Source of the DNA: Acidobacteriota bacterium
GTDB taxonomy: Bacteria > Acidobacteriota > Terriglobia > Acidiferrales > UBA7541
DNA: 64,000 nt
NCBI GenBank assembly: GCA_003224085.1
Contig: QHYK01000102.1
Coordinates: forward strand, 1-64,000
Direction: 5' to 3'
Shown: positions 34,055-44,423 of the stretch, one piece after another
Layout: every line of letters begins with the position of its first letter
Position numbering within the stretch: position 1 is the first letter of the stretch
Made by a program: the position numbers and the translations under genes
Notes under the pieces: generated by a model
What the model was told of the DNA's origin: nothing
Seen by the model: the letters and a program-made list of their open reading frames with translations, nothing else
Database searches by the model: none

Positions 34055-36034
34055 TTAAATCCGGTGAAACGCCCTTTCAATTTCTTTTACGGAATACCGC
34101 AGCACCACCGGCCGCCCGTGCGGGCAGCTCATCGGACAATCCGTTTTTGCCAGCGCCTCCAGCAGCCACTCCATTTTCGAATGTTCGAGCGGCATGTTCA
34201 CCTTGATCGCGGCATGACAGGCAGTTGATGCGGCGATTTTTGCCTGCAGAGTTTCGATCGAAATCGCTGTGTTTTCGCGTTCGACACCGTCGAGAATCTC
34301 GCGCAGCAGTTTCTCCGCGTCCGGAGCGGCGATACCCGCAGGAACAGCTTGAATCGCCACGCTCTTCGGCCCCATCAGCTCCACTTCGAAGCCGTTTGCG
34401 CCTAGTTCCTCCGCGATTTTTTCAAAGGTGACGATTTGCCGCGGCGATAGCTCGATCACCAGGGGCATGAGCATGCGCTGGGACTCGATTTGTCCCGCGC
34501 GGCGCGCTGCCAGGTGCTGTTCGAACAGCACGCGCTCGTGTGCGACGTGCTGGTCCACAATCCACAGGCCCTCGCCATTTACCGCGACGATGAAGCTCGA
34601 GTTCACTTGGCCCAGCGGTTTCAGATCAGCAATCTGTTCGGGTTGCGGAAGCGTTGCCGGAGCATCTGCGCTTGCCGCCGCAAGGTTTCCCGCCCAAGTA
34701 GACGCCGTGGAAACCTGCGCCGGAGCGGCCGCTGTTCCAAACGCGCTACCGGCACCGAAAGGAATCCGCTGTTCTACCGGTTGCATCGGCGCATTCGAAA
34801 GACCGAATCCGCCATCGGAGCCGACCCCGGAGCCCAGTCCGATGTCTTCCATCGGCGGAATAACCGGCCGCGGAACCGCCAACCCCGCCGGCGCGGGCGT
34901 GATTCCGCCAGAAAGCGCTCCATTCCCGAAGCCAGCAGCAGCTTGCGGCGCTGGATTGGTTGCCGCAGCCGCCGCGAAACTCGCGATGGGCCGCGCGCTC
35001 ATTAGCGCTTGCCGAATCGTATCGCGCGTGAAATCGTGCACCAACTGCGAGCGGCGGAAGCGCACTTCGATTTTTGCCGGATGCACGTTGACGTCGACTT
35101 CGTCGTACGGCATTTTGAGGAACAGCAGCGTCGCGGGAAAAACCGTGGGCGGCAAAATGTTGCGGTAGGCTTCGTGAATCGCGTGCAGGATCAGCCGGTC
35201 GCGCACCAGCCGGCGGTTCACGAAAATGTAGATGCCGTTGCGGTTCAGCCGCTGCACTTCCGGCCGCGAAGTAAAGCCGGTCACAGTAAGCGACGCTTTT
35301 TCTTCTTCGGGATCGAGTTGCGGCTCGGTGATGGCCGCGCGAAACGGCGCGGAAACCGATGGAATTTCCACTAGCTCCTCAAGCGCCTGGCGGCCAAAAA
35401 GCTGGTAAATGCGGTCGGCGAGCTTTTCCGCCGGCGCGCAGTTGATGATTTCCTGCGTCGGCGTCGTGAGTATGAATTGCTTGCCGGGGTTGGCCAGCGC
35501 GTAGTGCGTGACGAGCGAAGCGATGTGCCCCAGCTCGGTGGTGTCCGACTTCAGGAATTTCCGGCGCGCAGGCAGGCAATAAAAAATATCCGCAACGCTA
35601 AAGGTGGTTCCTGCCGGCGATCCTGCCGGTTTTACGCCGACAAGTTTGCCGCCGGCAAATTCGACGCGCGTGCCTTCGCCTTCCGATTCATCTCGGGTTT
35701 CGAGCAACAAACGCGAGACCGCCGCGATCGATGGCAGAGCTTCGCCGCGGAAGCCCAGCGTGGCAATCGAAAGCAAGTCGTCCGCGGTCTTGAGCTTGCT
35801 GGTAGCGTGGCGTTCGAACGCCAGCAGCGCGTCGTCGTGGGTCATCCCGTGGCCGTCATCGGTCACGCGAATCATGCGCTTCCCGCCCTGCTCGACCTCG
35901 ATGCGAACCGCCTTTGCGCCCGCGTCGAGCGCGTTTTCGAGCAGCTCTTTCACCACCGACGCCGGCCGCTCGACCACTTCGCCCGCCGCAATTTTGTTCG
36001 CGACGGATTCAGGAAGTATGCGAATGCGCGACAT
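34055..36034 (-). CDS. mutL: DNA mismatch repair endonuclease MutL
   Basis: The GHKL ATPase domain has ELLENALDAGA, VTDDGHGM and LGFRGEALPSI. A long Ala/Pro-rich linker (residues ~370-470) leads to the C-terminal domain. That domain has DQHVAHERVLFE, fitting the metal-binding DQHx(A)xxE-x4-E endonuclease motif, and CPHGRP, so this is a nicking-competent MutL, unlike that of E. coli. ATG 36034 gives 659 residues. It is 58 nt downstream of aspS on the - strand. MutS is not in the window. Confidence 0.96.
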   Translation of the reverse strand: MSRIRILPESVANKIAAGEVVERPASVVKELLENALDAGAKAVRIEVEQGGKRMIRVTDDGHGMTHDDALLAFERHATSKLKTADDLLSIATLGFRGEALPSIAAVSRLLLETRDESEGEGTRVEFAGGKLVGVKPAGSPAGTTFSVADIFYCLPARRKFLKSDTTELGHIASLVTHYALANPGKQFILTTPTQEIINCAPAEKLADRIYQLFGRQALEELVEIPSVSAPFRAAITEPQLDPEEEKASLTVTGFTSRPEVQRLNRNGIYIFVNRRLVRDRLILHAIHEAYRNILPPTVFPATLLFLKMPYDEVDVNVHPAKIEVRFRRSQLVHDFTRDTIRQALMSARPIASFAAAAATNPAPQAAAGFGNGALSGGITPAPAGLAVPRPVIPPMEDIGLGSGVGSDGGFGLSNAPMQPVEQRIPFGAGSAFGTAAAPAQVSTASTWAGNLAAASADAPATLPQPEQIADLKPLGQVNSSFIVAVNGEGLWIVDQHVAHERVLFEQHLAARRAGQIESQRMLMPLVIELSPRQIVTFEKIAEELGANGFEVELMGPKSVAIQAVPAGIAAPDAEKLLREILDGVERENTAISIETLQAKIAASTACHAAIKVNMPLEHSKMEWLLEALAKTDCPMSCPHGRPVVLRYSVKEIERAFHRI

Positions 36035-36092
36035 CAATCGGTCTCGCCACTTGCCATTTTCGGTTAAAGCCCTAAACTCGCCAACAAGAATA

Positions 36093-37886
36093 TCATTCGG
36101 CGGCTTTCTTGACTTCGGGCTTGATGGTGAGGCCAAGCTCTTCGAGTTGCGCGGGGTCCACTTCGCTGGGAGATTCTGCCATCAAATCCTGCGCGGCGGT
36201 GGTTTTGGCGAAAGCAACGACTTCGCGGATGGATTTTTCGCCGGCAAGGAGCATGGCGATACGATCCACGCCGAGCGCAATCCCGCCGTGCGGCGGCGTA
36301 CCGTAGGTCAATGCGTCGAGGAAGAAGCCAAAGCGGCGGCGAAGCTGCTCTTCGCTCAGGCCCAGCGCTTTGAACAAACGCTCCTGAATGTCCTGGCGGT
36401 GAATACGAATGCTGCCGGAGCCAAGCTCGTAGCCGTTCAGCACAAGGTCGTAGCCTTTTGAGCGCACTTCCCACGGCGCGGATTCCAGCTTGTCCAGGTC
36501 CTCGTCCACGATGCCCGTGAACGGATGCTGCGCGCTGACCCAGGTTTTCTCCGTTTCGCTCCACTCGAAGAGCGGAAAGCCCGTAATCCACAGGAATTTC
36601 CATTGCGACTTGTCGGCCAAGCCGAGCGCTTCGCCGAGCTGCAAGCGCAATTGCCCGGCAATGAGCGCGGCGGCTTCCGTGCCTTTGATTTGCTCTTTCG
36701 CGGAAACGGCAACGACTAAATCGCCCGGTTTTGCGCCGCAAGCTTCGGCCAACTTCTTCACGTTTTCCTCGCCAATGATTTTCTCCACTGTCGAGCTCAA
36801 CCCTTCCGCGGCCACTTTCACAAAATAGGCGCCGCGCGCCTTCAGGGCCTTGGCTTTCTCGGTCAAATCGTCGAGCTGCTTGCGCGCATAGCCCGCAGCG
36901 CCCGGCGCCGCCAGCGCGAAAACATTCCCTTCGATTTGCAGCTTCTGCTTGGCTTCGTCCGGAAAACAGTGCGTGACCTCGTGCAATTCCATGCCGAAGC
37001 GCAGGTCCGGCTTGTCGCTGCCGTATTTGCGAATCACGTCCTGGTACAGCAAGTGCGGAAACGGCGCGGTCACCGTGATTCCCGCGACGGCGCACGTCCT
37101 CACCATCACCGTCTCGATAACGTGAAAAATATCCTCCTGGCGCGGAAACGACATTTCCAGGTCGAGCTGCGTGAATTCCGGCTGGCGGTCGGCGCGCAAA
37201 TCTTCGTCGCGGAAACACTTCACGATCTGGAAGTATTTGTCCATCCCCGCGATCATCAGGATTTGCTTGAAAATCTGCGGCGACTGCGGCAGCGCGTAAA
37301 ACTGCCCGTGATGGATGCGGCTCGGCACCAGGTAATCGCGCGCGCCTTCCGGCGTCGAGCGCGTCAGCATCGGCGTCTCGACTTCGATGAAGCCCAGCTC
37401 GTCCATCACTTTGCGCATTTCCAGGACGAGTTTGTGGCGCAGCGCCAGGTTGCGGCGCGGCTTCGGGCGGCGCAGGTCCAGATAGCGAAACCGCAGACGC
37501 GTCTCTTCCGCCGCGGTGATTTCGTCTTCGATCGCGAACGGCGGTGTCTTCGCCTTGTTCAGGATATGCAGTTTCGTCGCGACCAGCTCGATTTCGCCGC
37601 TGGCTAGCTCAGCATTGGCTTTCTGCCGCTTGACGACTTTGCCTTCCACAGCGACCACGAATTCGCTGCGCACCTGCTCGGCTTTGGCGTGAGCGGAGGC
37701 TTGCGTTTCTTTGTTGAACACCGCTTGCACGAGCCCGGTGCGGTCGCGCACGTCGAGAAAGAGCAAATTGCCCAGGTCGCGACGGCGATGCACCCAGCCC
37801 ATGACGACCGCGTCGCGGCCTTCGTCCTTGGCCCGCAATTCGCCGCAGTAGTGTGTCCTCTTCAAATTGCCAAGAAAATCGAGCAC
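36093..37886 (-). CDS. aspS: Aspartyl-tRNA synthetase, possibly non-discriminating
   Basis: Charges tRNA-Asp. The OB-fold anticodon domain has GWVHRRRDLGNLLFLDVRD, and the class II core has QSPQIFKQILM, FRDEDLRADRQPEFTQLD and GGIALGVDR. The bacterial-type GAD insertion domain is present, and the length of 597 residues fits. His33 in GWVHRRRD corresponds, as I recall the literature, to the position where His marks non-discriminating enzymes that also charge tRNA-Asn. That would require GatCAB. No asnS or gat gene lies here, so this is inference. Confidence 0.96.
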   Translation of the reverse strand: MLDFLGNLKRTHYCGELRAKDEGRDAVVMGWVHRRRDLGNLLFLDVRDRTGLVQAVFNKETQASAHAKAEQVRSEFVVAVEGKVVKRQKANAELASGEIELVATKLHILNKAKTPPFAIEDEITAAEETRLRFRYLDLRRPKPRRNLALRHKLVLEMRKVMDELGFIEVETPMLTRSTPEGARDYLVPSRIHHGQFYALPQSPQIFKQILMIAGMDKYFQIVKCFRDEDLRADRQPEFTQLDLEMSFPRQEDIFHVIETVMVRTCAVAGITVTAPFPHLLYQDVIRKYGSDKPDLRFGMELHEVTHCFPDEAKQKLQIEGNVFALAAPGAAGYARKQLDDLTEKAKALKARGAYFVKVAAEGLSSTVEKIIGEENVKKLAEACGAKPGDLVVAVSAKEQIKGTEAAALIAGQLRLQLGEALGLADKSQWKFLWITGFPLFEWSETEKTWVSAQHPFTGIVDEDLDKLESAPWEVRSKGYDLVLNGYELGSGSIRIHRQDIQERLFKALGLSEEQLRRRFGFFLDALTYGTPPHGGIALGVDRIAMLLAGEKSIREVVAFAKTTAAQDLMAESPSEVDPAQLEELGLTIKPEVKKAAE

Positions 37887-38047
37887 GCGTTTCTTTATTC
37901 CTTTCTAATGAGCCTCCTAAAATCCAGCGGCGACACCTTTGGACCGCAGCAGCCTGACTACCGCTTTTCTTGCCCGTCCTGCCACCTCTACACTTGGCGA
38001 GGCCCCTGCCGGCTTTCGTCCCGGGCGCTAGGGATCTGTTTCTTGCC

Positions 38048-38075
38048 CGCCACTCGCCGTTCGTCACTCGCCACT
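38048..38075. repeat. Heptamer-phased degenerate repeat, 4 units
   Basis: CGCCACT, CGCCGTT, CGTCACT and CGCCACT lie between the hisS stop and the aspS start. This is the clearest array of this unit type. Confidence 0.8.
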
Positions 38076-39563
38076 TCGTTTCTTCCCCAGAAAATCCAGC
38101 AGTCGCGATTCACTCAGTTTCTGCTGCTCGCCCGTCGCCAACGTCTTCAGCGTCCATTCGCCGCTCGCTACTTCATTATCGCCGAGAATCAGCGCATAAC
38201 GGGCGCCCAATTTGTCTGCCTGGCCGAGGGCCTTGCCGAATTTCTGCTCCACCGGAGGCAGCTCGACGCTGAAGCCCGCCGCGCGCAAATTCTTCGCCGC
38301 ATGAATAGCGGTTTTATACGCTTTCTCCCCCATCCATGCGATGTACACTTCAACGCGGGGGTCTTCACTCGCCACTCCTCTGCTTTTGGCTTGTTCCTGA
38401 AGTGACAAAATCAGCCGGTCTTCCCCAATCGCGAAGCCCGTCGCGCGCGTCGGAGGGCCGCCGAGCAATTCAATCAGGCCGTCATAGCGGCCGCCGCCGC
38501 ACACGGCGTTCTGCGAGCCCAGTCCCTTCGCGGTGATCTCGAAGGTCGTGCGCACATAATAATCGAGTCCGCGTACCAGCCGGAAATTCTGGGAATAGAC
38601 GATCCCGCGCAAAGCGAGCTGCCGCTTCACTTCGTCGTAATTCTCACGGCAGGCATCGCACAGATGCTGAGCAATCCGTGGCAGTTTTTCGATGATGTCC
38701 TGCTCGCTTTCGAGCTTCGAGTCCAGCACGCGCAGCGGATTGGTCTCCATGCGCCGCTGGCTGTCCGGCCCGAGCTTGTCCTTCACTTTGCGCAGTTCGT
38801 CCCGAAGCAGCTCCACGTATTTCGGGCGGCAGTTCTTGTCTCCAATAGAGTTGATGTGCAACTGAACGCCTTGCAATCCCAAGCGCTCGAAAAACGTCAT
38901 CACCATTTCAATCAATTCCGCATCGATTCCGGGCGCGTCGGAGCCGCCAAGAACCTCCGCGTCAATCTGATAGAACTGACGGTAGCGCCCTTTCTGTGGC
39001 CGCTCGCGCCGGAACATCGGCCCGACCGTGTACAGCTTCACCGGTTGTGGCCATTGCTGCATGTTCTCTTCGATGTAAGCCCGGCAAACGGAGGCAGTGG
39101 CTTCTGGACGGAGGCTAAGCGACTCGACGTTTTCTTCAGGCTCTAGAAGAAGATCGAGAAGAGGCGATCTAATGCCCTGCTTTGCCCTGACCGCGGCGCG
39201 TTCCTTATGTTCGTACAATCGCTGCAGGAGTTCGGCTTGGTTCGTTGCAAGACGTTTTATTTCTTCGGCCCCTACTTCGCGGGCAAAACCTGCTATCAGC
39301 CTGCTTGTGAATTCCGGGGGGTCCTGAAACGTATACATCTCTTTCGAGACAATGTCTGTCTCACCGCCGACGGCGCGGGCAAAGAGTTCGGTCTGCTCGA
39401 AGACGGGAAGGCGAATTTCGCCGAAGCCGTAGGAGGCGAAGACTTCGCGCGCCGTCTCTTCGACGCGATTCCAAAGCGCGGTTTCTGGCGGAAGCAGGTC
39501 GCGCGTGCCGCGAATGGCCTGGAATTTGCGCCGTTCTTCCTTTTTGGCTGCCCCTTCGCTCAC
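38064..39563 (-). CDS. hisS: Histidyl-tRNA synthetase with an internal insertion
   Basis: Charges tRNA-His. Class II motifs are clear: the RGTRDLLP opening, the FRRERPQKGRYRQFYQ motif 2 region, the HisA-like VRGLDYYVRTTFEI segment and the GFAIGEDR motif 3. Residues ~82-146 (39126-39320) interrupt the normal junction between KEMYTFQD and ESLSLRPEATASV with an extra helical segment of about 65 residues. Start GTG 39563 overlaps the carbonic-anhydrase stop by 4 nt. Length 499 against the usual 420-430. The last codons overlap the 38048 repeat array. Confidence 0.95.
   Translation of the reverse strand: MSEGAAKKEERRKFQAIRGTRDLLPPETALWNRVEETAREVFASYGFGEIRLPVFEQTELFARAVGGETDIVSKEMYTFQDPPEFTSRLIAGFAREVGAEEIKRLATNQAELLQRLYEHKERAAVRAKQGIRSPLLDLLLEPEENVESLSLRPEATASVCRAYIEENMQQWPQPVKLYTVGPMFRRERPQKGRYRQFYQIDAEVLGGSDAPGIDAELIEMVMTFFERLGLQGVQLHINSIGDKNCRPKYVELLRDELRKVKDKLGPDSQRRMETNPLRVLDSKLESEQDIIEKLPRIAQHLCDACRENYDEVKRQLALRGIVYSQNFRLVRGLDYYVRTTFEITAKGLGSQNAVCGGGRYDGLIELLGGPPTRATGFAIGEDRLILSLQEQAKSRGVASEDPRVEVYIAWMGEKAYKTAIHAAKNLRAAGFSVELPPVEQKFGKALGQADKLGARYALILGDNEVASGEWTLKTLATGEQQKLSESRLLDFLGKKRSGE
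38363..38383. repeat. Heptamer units inside the hisS coding region
   Basis: CTTCACT, CGCCACT and CCTCTGC lie in phase with the spacer-type unit, here encoding part of a poorly conserved loop of HisRS. Confidence 0.45.
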
Positions 39564-40093
39564 GCAGTGGATTCCTCACGATAAATATTTTTGTATCCAA
39601 CATACCGCTTGGCGTAGGCATCGATGGTGTGCTTGTCGATTTCCCGCAGCGGGCGCTTCACTTTACCGGGCGAGCCCATCACCAAGCTGCCCGGGGGAAT
39701 CACGGTACGCTCGGTGATCAGAGTGCCCGCCGCCACGATGCTGCCGCCGCCCACAAGCACGCCATTCAGGATAACCGCGCCCATGCCAATCAAGCAGCGC
39801 GACTCGATGGTGCAGCCGTGCAGCGTCACGGAATGCCCGATGGTCACATCATCGCCCAGAATCAGCGGATACTCGTCGCGCATCACGTGGCAAATCGAGC
39901 CGTCCTGAATGTTCGTCCGCGCCCCGATTCGGATGTAGTGCACGTCTCCGCGAACCACCGTGCACGGCCACACGCTCGAATCCTCGCCAATCACCACGTC
40001 GCCGATAATCACTGCCGCCGGATCAATGTAGGCCGAAGCCGCAATTTGCGGGCTTTTGCCGCGATACGGCCGGATGTCAGGCTGTCGGGTCAA
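39560..40093 (-). CDS. Gamma-class carbonic anhydrase-like protein
   Basis: A 177-residue left-handed beta-helix protein of hexapeptide repeats. The three zinc histidines of the family are His69, His87 and His92 (SICHV, GHSVTLHG). The order TNIQDGSICH then GDDVTIGHSVTLHGC is the YrdA/CaiE-type gamma-CA signature. Enzymatic activity is uncertain, as many relatives are inactive. It overlaps hisS by 4 nt (GTGA), indicating coupling. Confidence 0.93.
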   Translation of the reverse strand: MTRQPDIRPYRGKSPQIAASAYIDPAAVIIGDVVIGEDSSVWPCTVVRGDVHYIRIGARTNIQDGSICHVMRDEYPLILGDDVTIGHSVTLHGCTIESRCLIGMGAVILNGVLVGGGSIVAAGTLITERTVIPPGSLVMGSPGKVKRPLREIDKHTIDAYAKRYVGYKNIYREESTA

Positions 40094-40103
40094 ACTAACT
40101 CGC

Positions 40104-40131
40104 AGTCCTCAGTCGTCGGTTCTCAGTTGCC
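40104..40131. repeat. Heptamer-phased degenerate repeat, 4 units
   Basis: AGTCCTC, AGTCGTC, GGTTCTC and AGTTGCC lie just upstream of the carbonic-anhydrase start. They resemble the 33952 array. Confidence 0.75.
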
Positions 40132-40251
40132 CGGACAAGAAGCCCGCGCACAGGGAATCAAGGCAAGACAGCTTCTCTGTGCCCTCTGTGCTCTTGGCCT
40201 CTGTGTCCGCTGCGTTAAATCCTTTTCCTCTCTCATCGCTCGCCACTGCCT

Positions 40252-41094
40252 TTAATCGATCTGGACGGTGGGGCCGCTGGCCGTGGTGGCGACTTCTTCG
40301 AGGCGTTTGGCCACCGCGCGCGCCACACTATAGAGGCTTTTCGCCCCGGCGCCATCTTCGCCAATCGCCGCGACGGGCTTGCCCGTATCGCCTCCAACGC
40401 GAATGCGCGGATCGATTTCAATCTCACCCAGCACCGGGACACCGTACGCAATCGCTGTCTTCAAGCCTTCGCCATGCCCGAAAATATCCACGGGCTTGCC
40501 GCAGTGCGGGCACGTGAACGTGCTCATGTTTTCGACGACTCCGAGAACTTCCACGTTTACCTGGCGAAACATTTCAATGGCCTTGCGCACGTCGGCGAGC
40601 GCCACAATCGACGGCGTCGTGACAACCACGGCTCCTGTCACCGCCACGGTTTGAATCAGCGTCAACTGCACGTCGCCTGTGCCCGGCGGCAAATCAATGA
40701 TCAAGTAATCCAGTTCGCCCCACTCCACGCTCCGCAGAAACTGCGTAATCACGCTGTGCAACATCGGCCCGCGCCAGATCATGGGCTTGTCGCCAGGATT
40801 CAGCAGGCCCATGGAAATCATTTTCAGGCCCTGCGCCTGCACCGGTATGATATGCCGGTCAGCGGTAGCCTGCGGCTCCTTGCTGGTGCCCAGCATGATG
40901 GGCACGTTCGGGCCATAAACGTCGGCGTCGAGCAAACCAACTTTGTGTCCGAGTTTCGCCAGCGCCAGCGCAAGATTCACGGCCACCGTGGTTTTGCCCA
41001 CGCCGCCTTTGCCGCTGGCGACCGCGACAAGATTTTTCACGCCAGGAATCGGCTGGCGTTCGGGCGTCTGCTGCTGTGCTGGGCCTGGTGGCAT
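40252..41094 (-). CDS. mrp: Mrp/NBP35-type iron-sulfur carrier ATPase
   Basis: A deviant-Walker P-loop ATPase that carries Fe-S clusters for apo-targets. The nucleotide site is SGKGGVGKT (residues 27-35), with a switch region DADVYGPNVPIML and DLPPGTGDVQLTL. The metal-binding CPHC lies near residue 200. The product is 280 residues and lacks the N-terminal MIP18-like domain found in longer Mrp proteins. It is downstream of secA, upstream of the carbonic-anhydrase gene. Confidence 0.94.
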   Translation of the reverse strand: MPPGPAQQQTPERQPIPGVKNLVAVASGKGGVGKTTVAVNLALALAKLGHKVGLLDADVYGPNVPIMLGTSKEPQATADRHIIPVQAQGLKMISMGLLNPGDKPMIWRGPMLHSVITQFLRSVEWGELDYLIIDLPPGTGDVQLTLIQTVAVTGAVVVTTPSIVALADVRKAIEMFRQVNVEVLGVVENMSTFTCPHCGKPVDIFGHGEGLKTAIAYGVPVLGEIEIDPRIRVGGDTGKPVAAIGEDGAGAKSLYSVARAVAKRLEEVATTASGPTVQID

Positions 41095-41270
41095 GGTTTG
41101 TGTTTCTCTCCTAGAGGCGTCATTCCGAGCGGGGCGAGCCGATTTTCTCTTTCGCTTCGCTCCTCGGCGATCTGCGCGTCCCGTGCGCCAAGCCGGGACA
41201 AAGCCTCGGCTCGCTCAGTCGAGAAATCCCGACCCCTTCCAATCGCCCGTCACGCCCGCAGCCTGTTTCC

Positions 41271-41302
41271 TTACCTGATTACTTCCTTACGTCCTTACTT
41301 CC
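41271..41302. repeat. Octamer-phased degenerate repeat, 4 units
   Basis: TTACCTGA, TTACTTCC, TTACGTCC and TTACTTCC lie just downstream of secA. The period is 8 rather than 7. Confidence 0.7.
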
Positions 41303-41307
41303 TGCTT

Positions 41308-44304
41308 TCACGCGCCGTGGCACTTCTTGTACTTCTTCCCCGAGCCGCACGGGCAAGGATCGTTCCTTCCAACTTTCGCACCCGCGCGCACCGGCTTGGG
41401 CGCTTCGGCCTGCCCCGGGCCAGTCTGATATTGCAAATTTTGCTGCTGACGTTGTTGCCGGCGCTCCATTTCACGCGCAAACCCCGGCAGATTTGCCGGC
41501 GGTTCCTCGCTCGCTCTCGCGGCTGCGCTCGCAGCGGCCGCCGCAGCTCCCAGGGGTTGACGGGGAGGCTGAGGCGGCCTGGGTTGGCGCGAGCCCTCCG
41601 GCGGCTGTTCCCCTTGTCCCGCTTGTCCCGCTTGTTGCACCTGAATATGGAAGAGATAACGGATCGTTTCGTTGTCGATGCGCGCCATCATGTCTTCGAA
41701 CAGCACAAACGCTTCTTTTTTGAACTCGACGAGCGGATCCTTCTGCCCGTATCCGCGCAACCCGATGCCCTCTTTCAAATGGTCGAGCGAGAGCAAATGG
41801 TCCTTCCACTGCGAATCGACCACATCGAGGATGATGCGGCGCTCGAGCCAGCGCATCAGGTCCCCGCCAAATTGTTTTTCTTTTTCTTCGTAACGCTTGG
41901 TGACCGCCGCGACCGCCGCGTCCAAAAGCTGATCATAACCGTTCGAGCTGGGATCGGCGCCCGCCGCCTTCATGTCAATGCCAAACTGCGCATTCGTCTC
42001 GGCTAAGAATTGCGCGGTATTCCACTGATCGGCGTGCTGCTCGCGCGGGCAATACGTCTCGACCATCTCGCGCACAACGTCTTCCGCGATTCCCAGCACG
42101 TAATCGCGCTGATCTTTTCCTTCCAGTGCGGAGCGGCGAATCGCGTAAATCGTCTCGCGCTGCTTATTCATGACATCGTCGTACTCAAGCAAATGTTTGC
42201 GGGCTTCGAAATTTTGCGCTTCCACACTCTTTTGCGCTTCTTCGATGCGTTTCGAAACCATTCGCGATTCGATGGGAACGCCTTCGGTCATGCCGAGGCG
42301 GTACATCAGCGCTTTCACGCGTTCGCCGCCAAAGATGCGCGCCAGATCGTCTTCGAGCGAAATAAAAAAGCGCGAAGAGCCCGGATCGCCCTGGCGGCCG
42401 GCGCGCCCGCGCAACTGATTGTCAATGCGGCGCGCCTCGTGTCGCTCGGTGCCGAGAATGTGCAATCCGCCCAGCGCCACAACTTCGTCGTGTTCGGCTT
42501 TGCACTGCTCGGCGAACTGATCGTAGACCGGCTTCCACTGTTCAAATGGAACTTGAAAGATTTTTCCTTCGTGCTGGAACAAAACCATTTGCACGCCGGG
42601 ATTCGAACCGTTTCCATCGGCGGGATCGGCCGCAATGACCGCTGGCGCCGCCGCGTAGGGCATCGCCAATTTGTTTTTCAAGAAGTGTTCGCGGGTGAGA
42701 AATTCCGGGTTGCCGCCAAGAAGAATGTCGGTGCCGCGGCCGGCCATGTTGGTGGCCACGGTGACCGCGGCTTTGCGCCCTGCCTGCGCCACAACGCGCG
42801 ATTCGCGCTCGTGCTGCTTGGCGTTCAAAACCTGGTGCGGAATGCCGGCTTTCTTCAGCAATTCCGCAACTTTTTCCGATTTTTCGATGGAGATCGTGCC
42901 CACCAGAACCGGCTGACCGCGTTCGTGATAATGCCGGATGCCGTTGGCCAGCGAATTGTCTTCCTGGAGGATCCCCTTAACAACGGCTTCCAGCTTTTCT
43001 TTTTCCGTGCGGTAAATGACGTCGGGGGCTTCGATTCGAATCAGCGGACGATTTGTGGGGATGACCGTGACATCGAGCTTGTATATCTTGCCGAACTCCG
43101 CCGCTTCGGTCTCCGCCGTTCCGGTCATGCCGGAGAGCTTTTTGTACATGCGGAAATAATTCTGGAAGGTGATGGTGGCGAGCGTCTGGTTCTCGCGCTC
43201 GATTCTAACGCCTTCCTTGGCTTCCACGGCCTGATGCAGGCCGTCGGACCAGCGGCGGCCGGGCATCTGGCGTCCGGTGAATTCATCGACGATAATGACT
43301 TCGCCGTCTTTCACCACGTAATCCACATCTTTTTTATAGAGCGTGTGCGCGCGCAGAGCCTGGTAGACGTGATGCATCACGTCAATGTTCGCGGGGTCGG
43401 ACATGTTGGCGAGCCCGAGGAGGCGCTCGCACTTGGCGAAGCCTTCTTCGGTAAGCGTGGCCTGACGATGCTTTTCGTCAATGGTGTAGTCAATCTCTTG
43501 AATGAGTTTGGGAATGATCTTGTCGATTTTGAAGTACTTGTCCGTGGACTCTTCCGACGGTCCGGAAATAATCAGCGGCGTGCGCGCCTCGTCAATCAAG
43601 ATGGAGTCGACTTCGTCGACGATGGCGAAGTGATGACCGCGCTGGACGCAGTGAGCCAGGTCGTACTTCATATTGTCGCGGAGGTAGTCGAAGCCAAACT
43701 CGTTGTTGGTGCCGTAAGTGATGTCGGCGCCGTAGGCAGCGCGGCGCTGGTCGTCATCGAGATCATGGACGATGACGCCGACACTCAAACCGAGCGCCTT
43801 GTAAAGCGGGCTCATCCATTCCGCGTCGCGGCGAGCGAGGTAATCATTCACCGTCACGATGTGGACGCCGCTGCCGGCGAGCGCGTTCAAGACCCCAGGC
43901 AGCGTGGCGACGAGCGTTTTGCCCTCGCCCGTTTTCATTTCGGCAATCTTGCCTTCGTGCAGAACGATGCCGCCGATGAGCTGCACGTCGAAATGGCGCA
44001 TGTTCAAGAAGCGGCGGCCGGCCTCGCGCGCCAGGGTGAATGCCGGCACGATGGCGGGGTCCAGCGCGGCCTGGAGTTTTTGCTTGTAATCCGGCTCGGC
44101 AGGGTCCGCGCCCTTCAATTGCTCCTGGACCTGCTTGCGCAGCTCGGCATAACGCGATTTGAGGGCTTCGCTGCTAAGCGCCTGCACCTCCGGCTCGCGG
44201 GCGTTGATAGCCGCGATGACCGGCTGCAACTTTTTGAGGTCGCGTTCGTGTTTGGTGCCGATAAACCGAGCGATGACCTGGTCGAGAACTTTTGCTGCGT
44301 CCAT
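41308..44304 (-). CDS. secA: Preprotein translocase motor ATPase SecA
   Basis: Drives Sec-dependent export through SecYEG. Motifs include [13 protein letters not shown] (Walker A), [31 protein letters not shown] and the C-terminal SEC-C zinc motif [14 protein letters not shown]. It is long for SecA (998 residues), because of insertions and a Gln/Pro/Ala-rich linker before the zinc motif. ATG 44304 ([24 protein letters not shown]) is well placed. It is the leftmost-read gene of the - strand run. Confidence 0.97.
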   Translation of the reverse strand: MDAAKVLDQVIARFIGTKHERDLKKLQPVIAAINAREPEVQALSSEALKSRYAELRKQVQEQLKGADPAEPDYKQKLQAALDPAIVPAFTLAREAGRRFLNMRHFDVQLIGGIVLHEGKIAEMKTGEGKTLVATLPGVLNALAGSGVHIVTVNDYLARRDAEWMSPLYKALGLSVGVIVHDLDDDQRRAAYGADITYGTNNEFGFDYLRDNMKYDLAHCVQRGHHFAIVDEVDSILIDEARTPLIISGPSEESTDKYFKIDKIIPKLIQEIDYTIDEKHRQATLTEEGFAKCERLLGLANMSDPANIDVMHHVYQALRAHTLYKKDVDYVVKDGEVIIVDEFTGRQMPGRRWSDGLHQAVEAKEGVRIERENQTLATITFQNYFRMYKKLSGMTGTAETEAAEFGKIYKLDVTVIPTNRPLIRIEAPDVIYRTEKEKLEAVVKGILQEDNSLANGIRHYHERGQPVLVGTISIEKSEKVAELLKKAGIPHQVLNAKQHERESRVVAQAGRKAAVTVATNMAGRGTDILLGGNPEFLTREHFLKNKLAMPYAAAPAVIAADPADGNGSNPGVQMVLFQHEGKIFQVPFEQWKPVYDQFAEQCKAEHDEVVALGGLHILGTERHEARRIDNQLRGRAGRQGDPGSSRFFISLEDDLARIFGGERVKALMYRLGMTEGVPIESRMVSKRIEEAQKSVEAQNFEARKHLLEYDDVMNKQRETIYAIRRSALEGKDQRDYVLGIAEDVVREMVETYCPREQHADQWNTAQFLAETNAQFGIDMKAAGADPSSNGYDQLLDAAVAAVTKRYEEKEKQFGGDLMRWLERRIILDVVDSQWKDHLLSLDHLKEGIGLRGYGQKDPLVEFKKEAFVLFEDMMARIDNETIRYLFHIQVQQAGQAGQGEQPPEGSRQPRPPQPPRQPLGAAAAAASAAARASEEPPANLPGFAREMERRQQRQQQNLQYQTGPGQAEAPKPVRAGAKVGRNDPCPCGSGKKYKKCHGA

Positions 44305-44423
44305 GGAATGGGTTTTGCCGTCTCCTGACGGTCTTTCAGAGGTACGTCCGCGAGGGCCGCTTTCTTACCTCAAGTGCAAACAAGCTATTCTAACTGGTTG
44401 GATGCGGAAGCGCCAAGGAAGTG

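Noticed and set aside
42010-44328. A 772-codon open frame antisense to secA.
   Set aside because: It lies entirely over a conserved gene, has no recognisable domain and reads as a GC-rich shadow frame.
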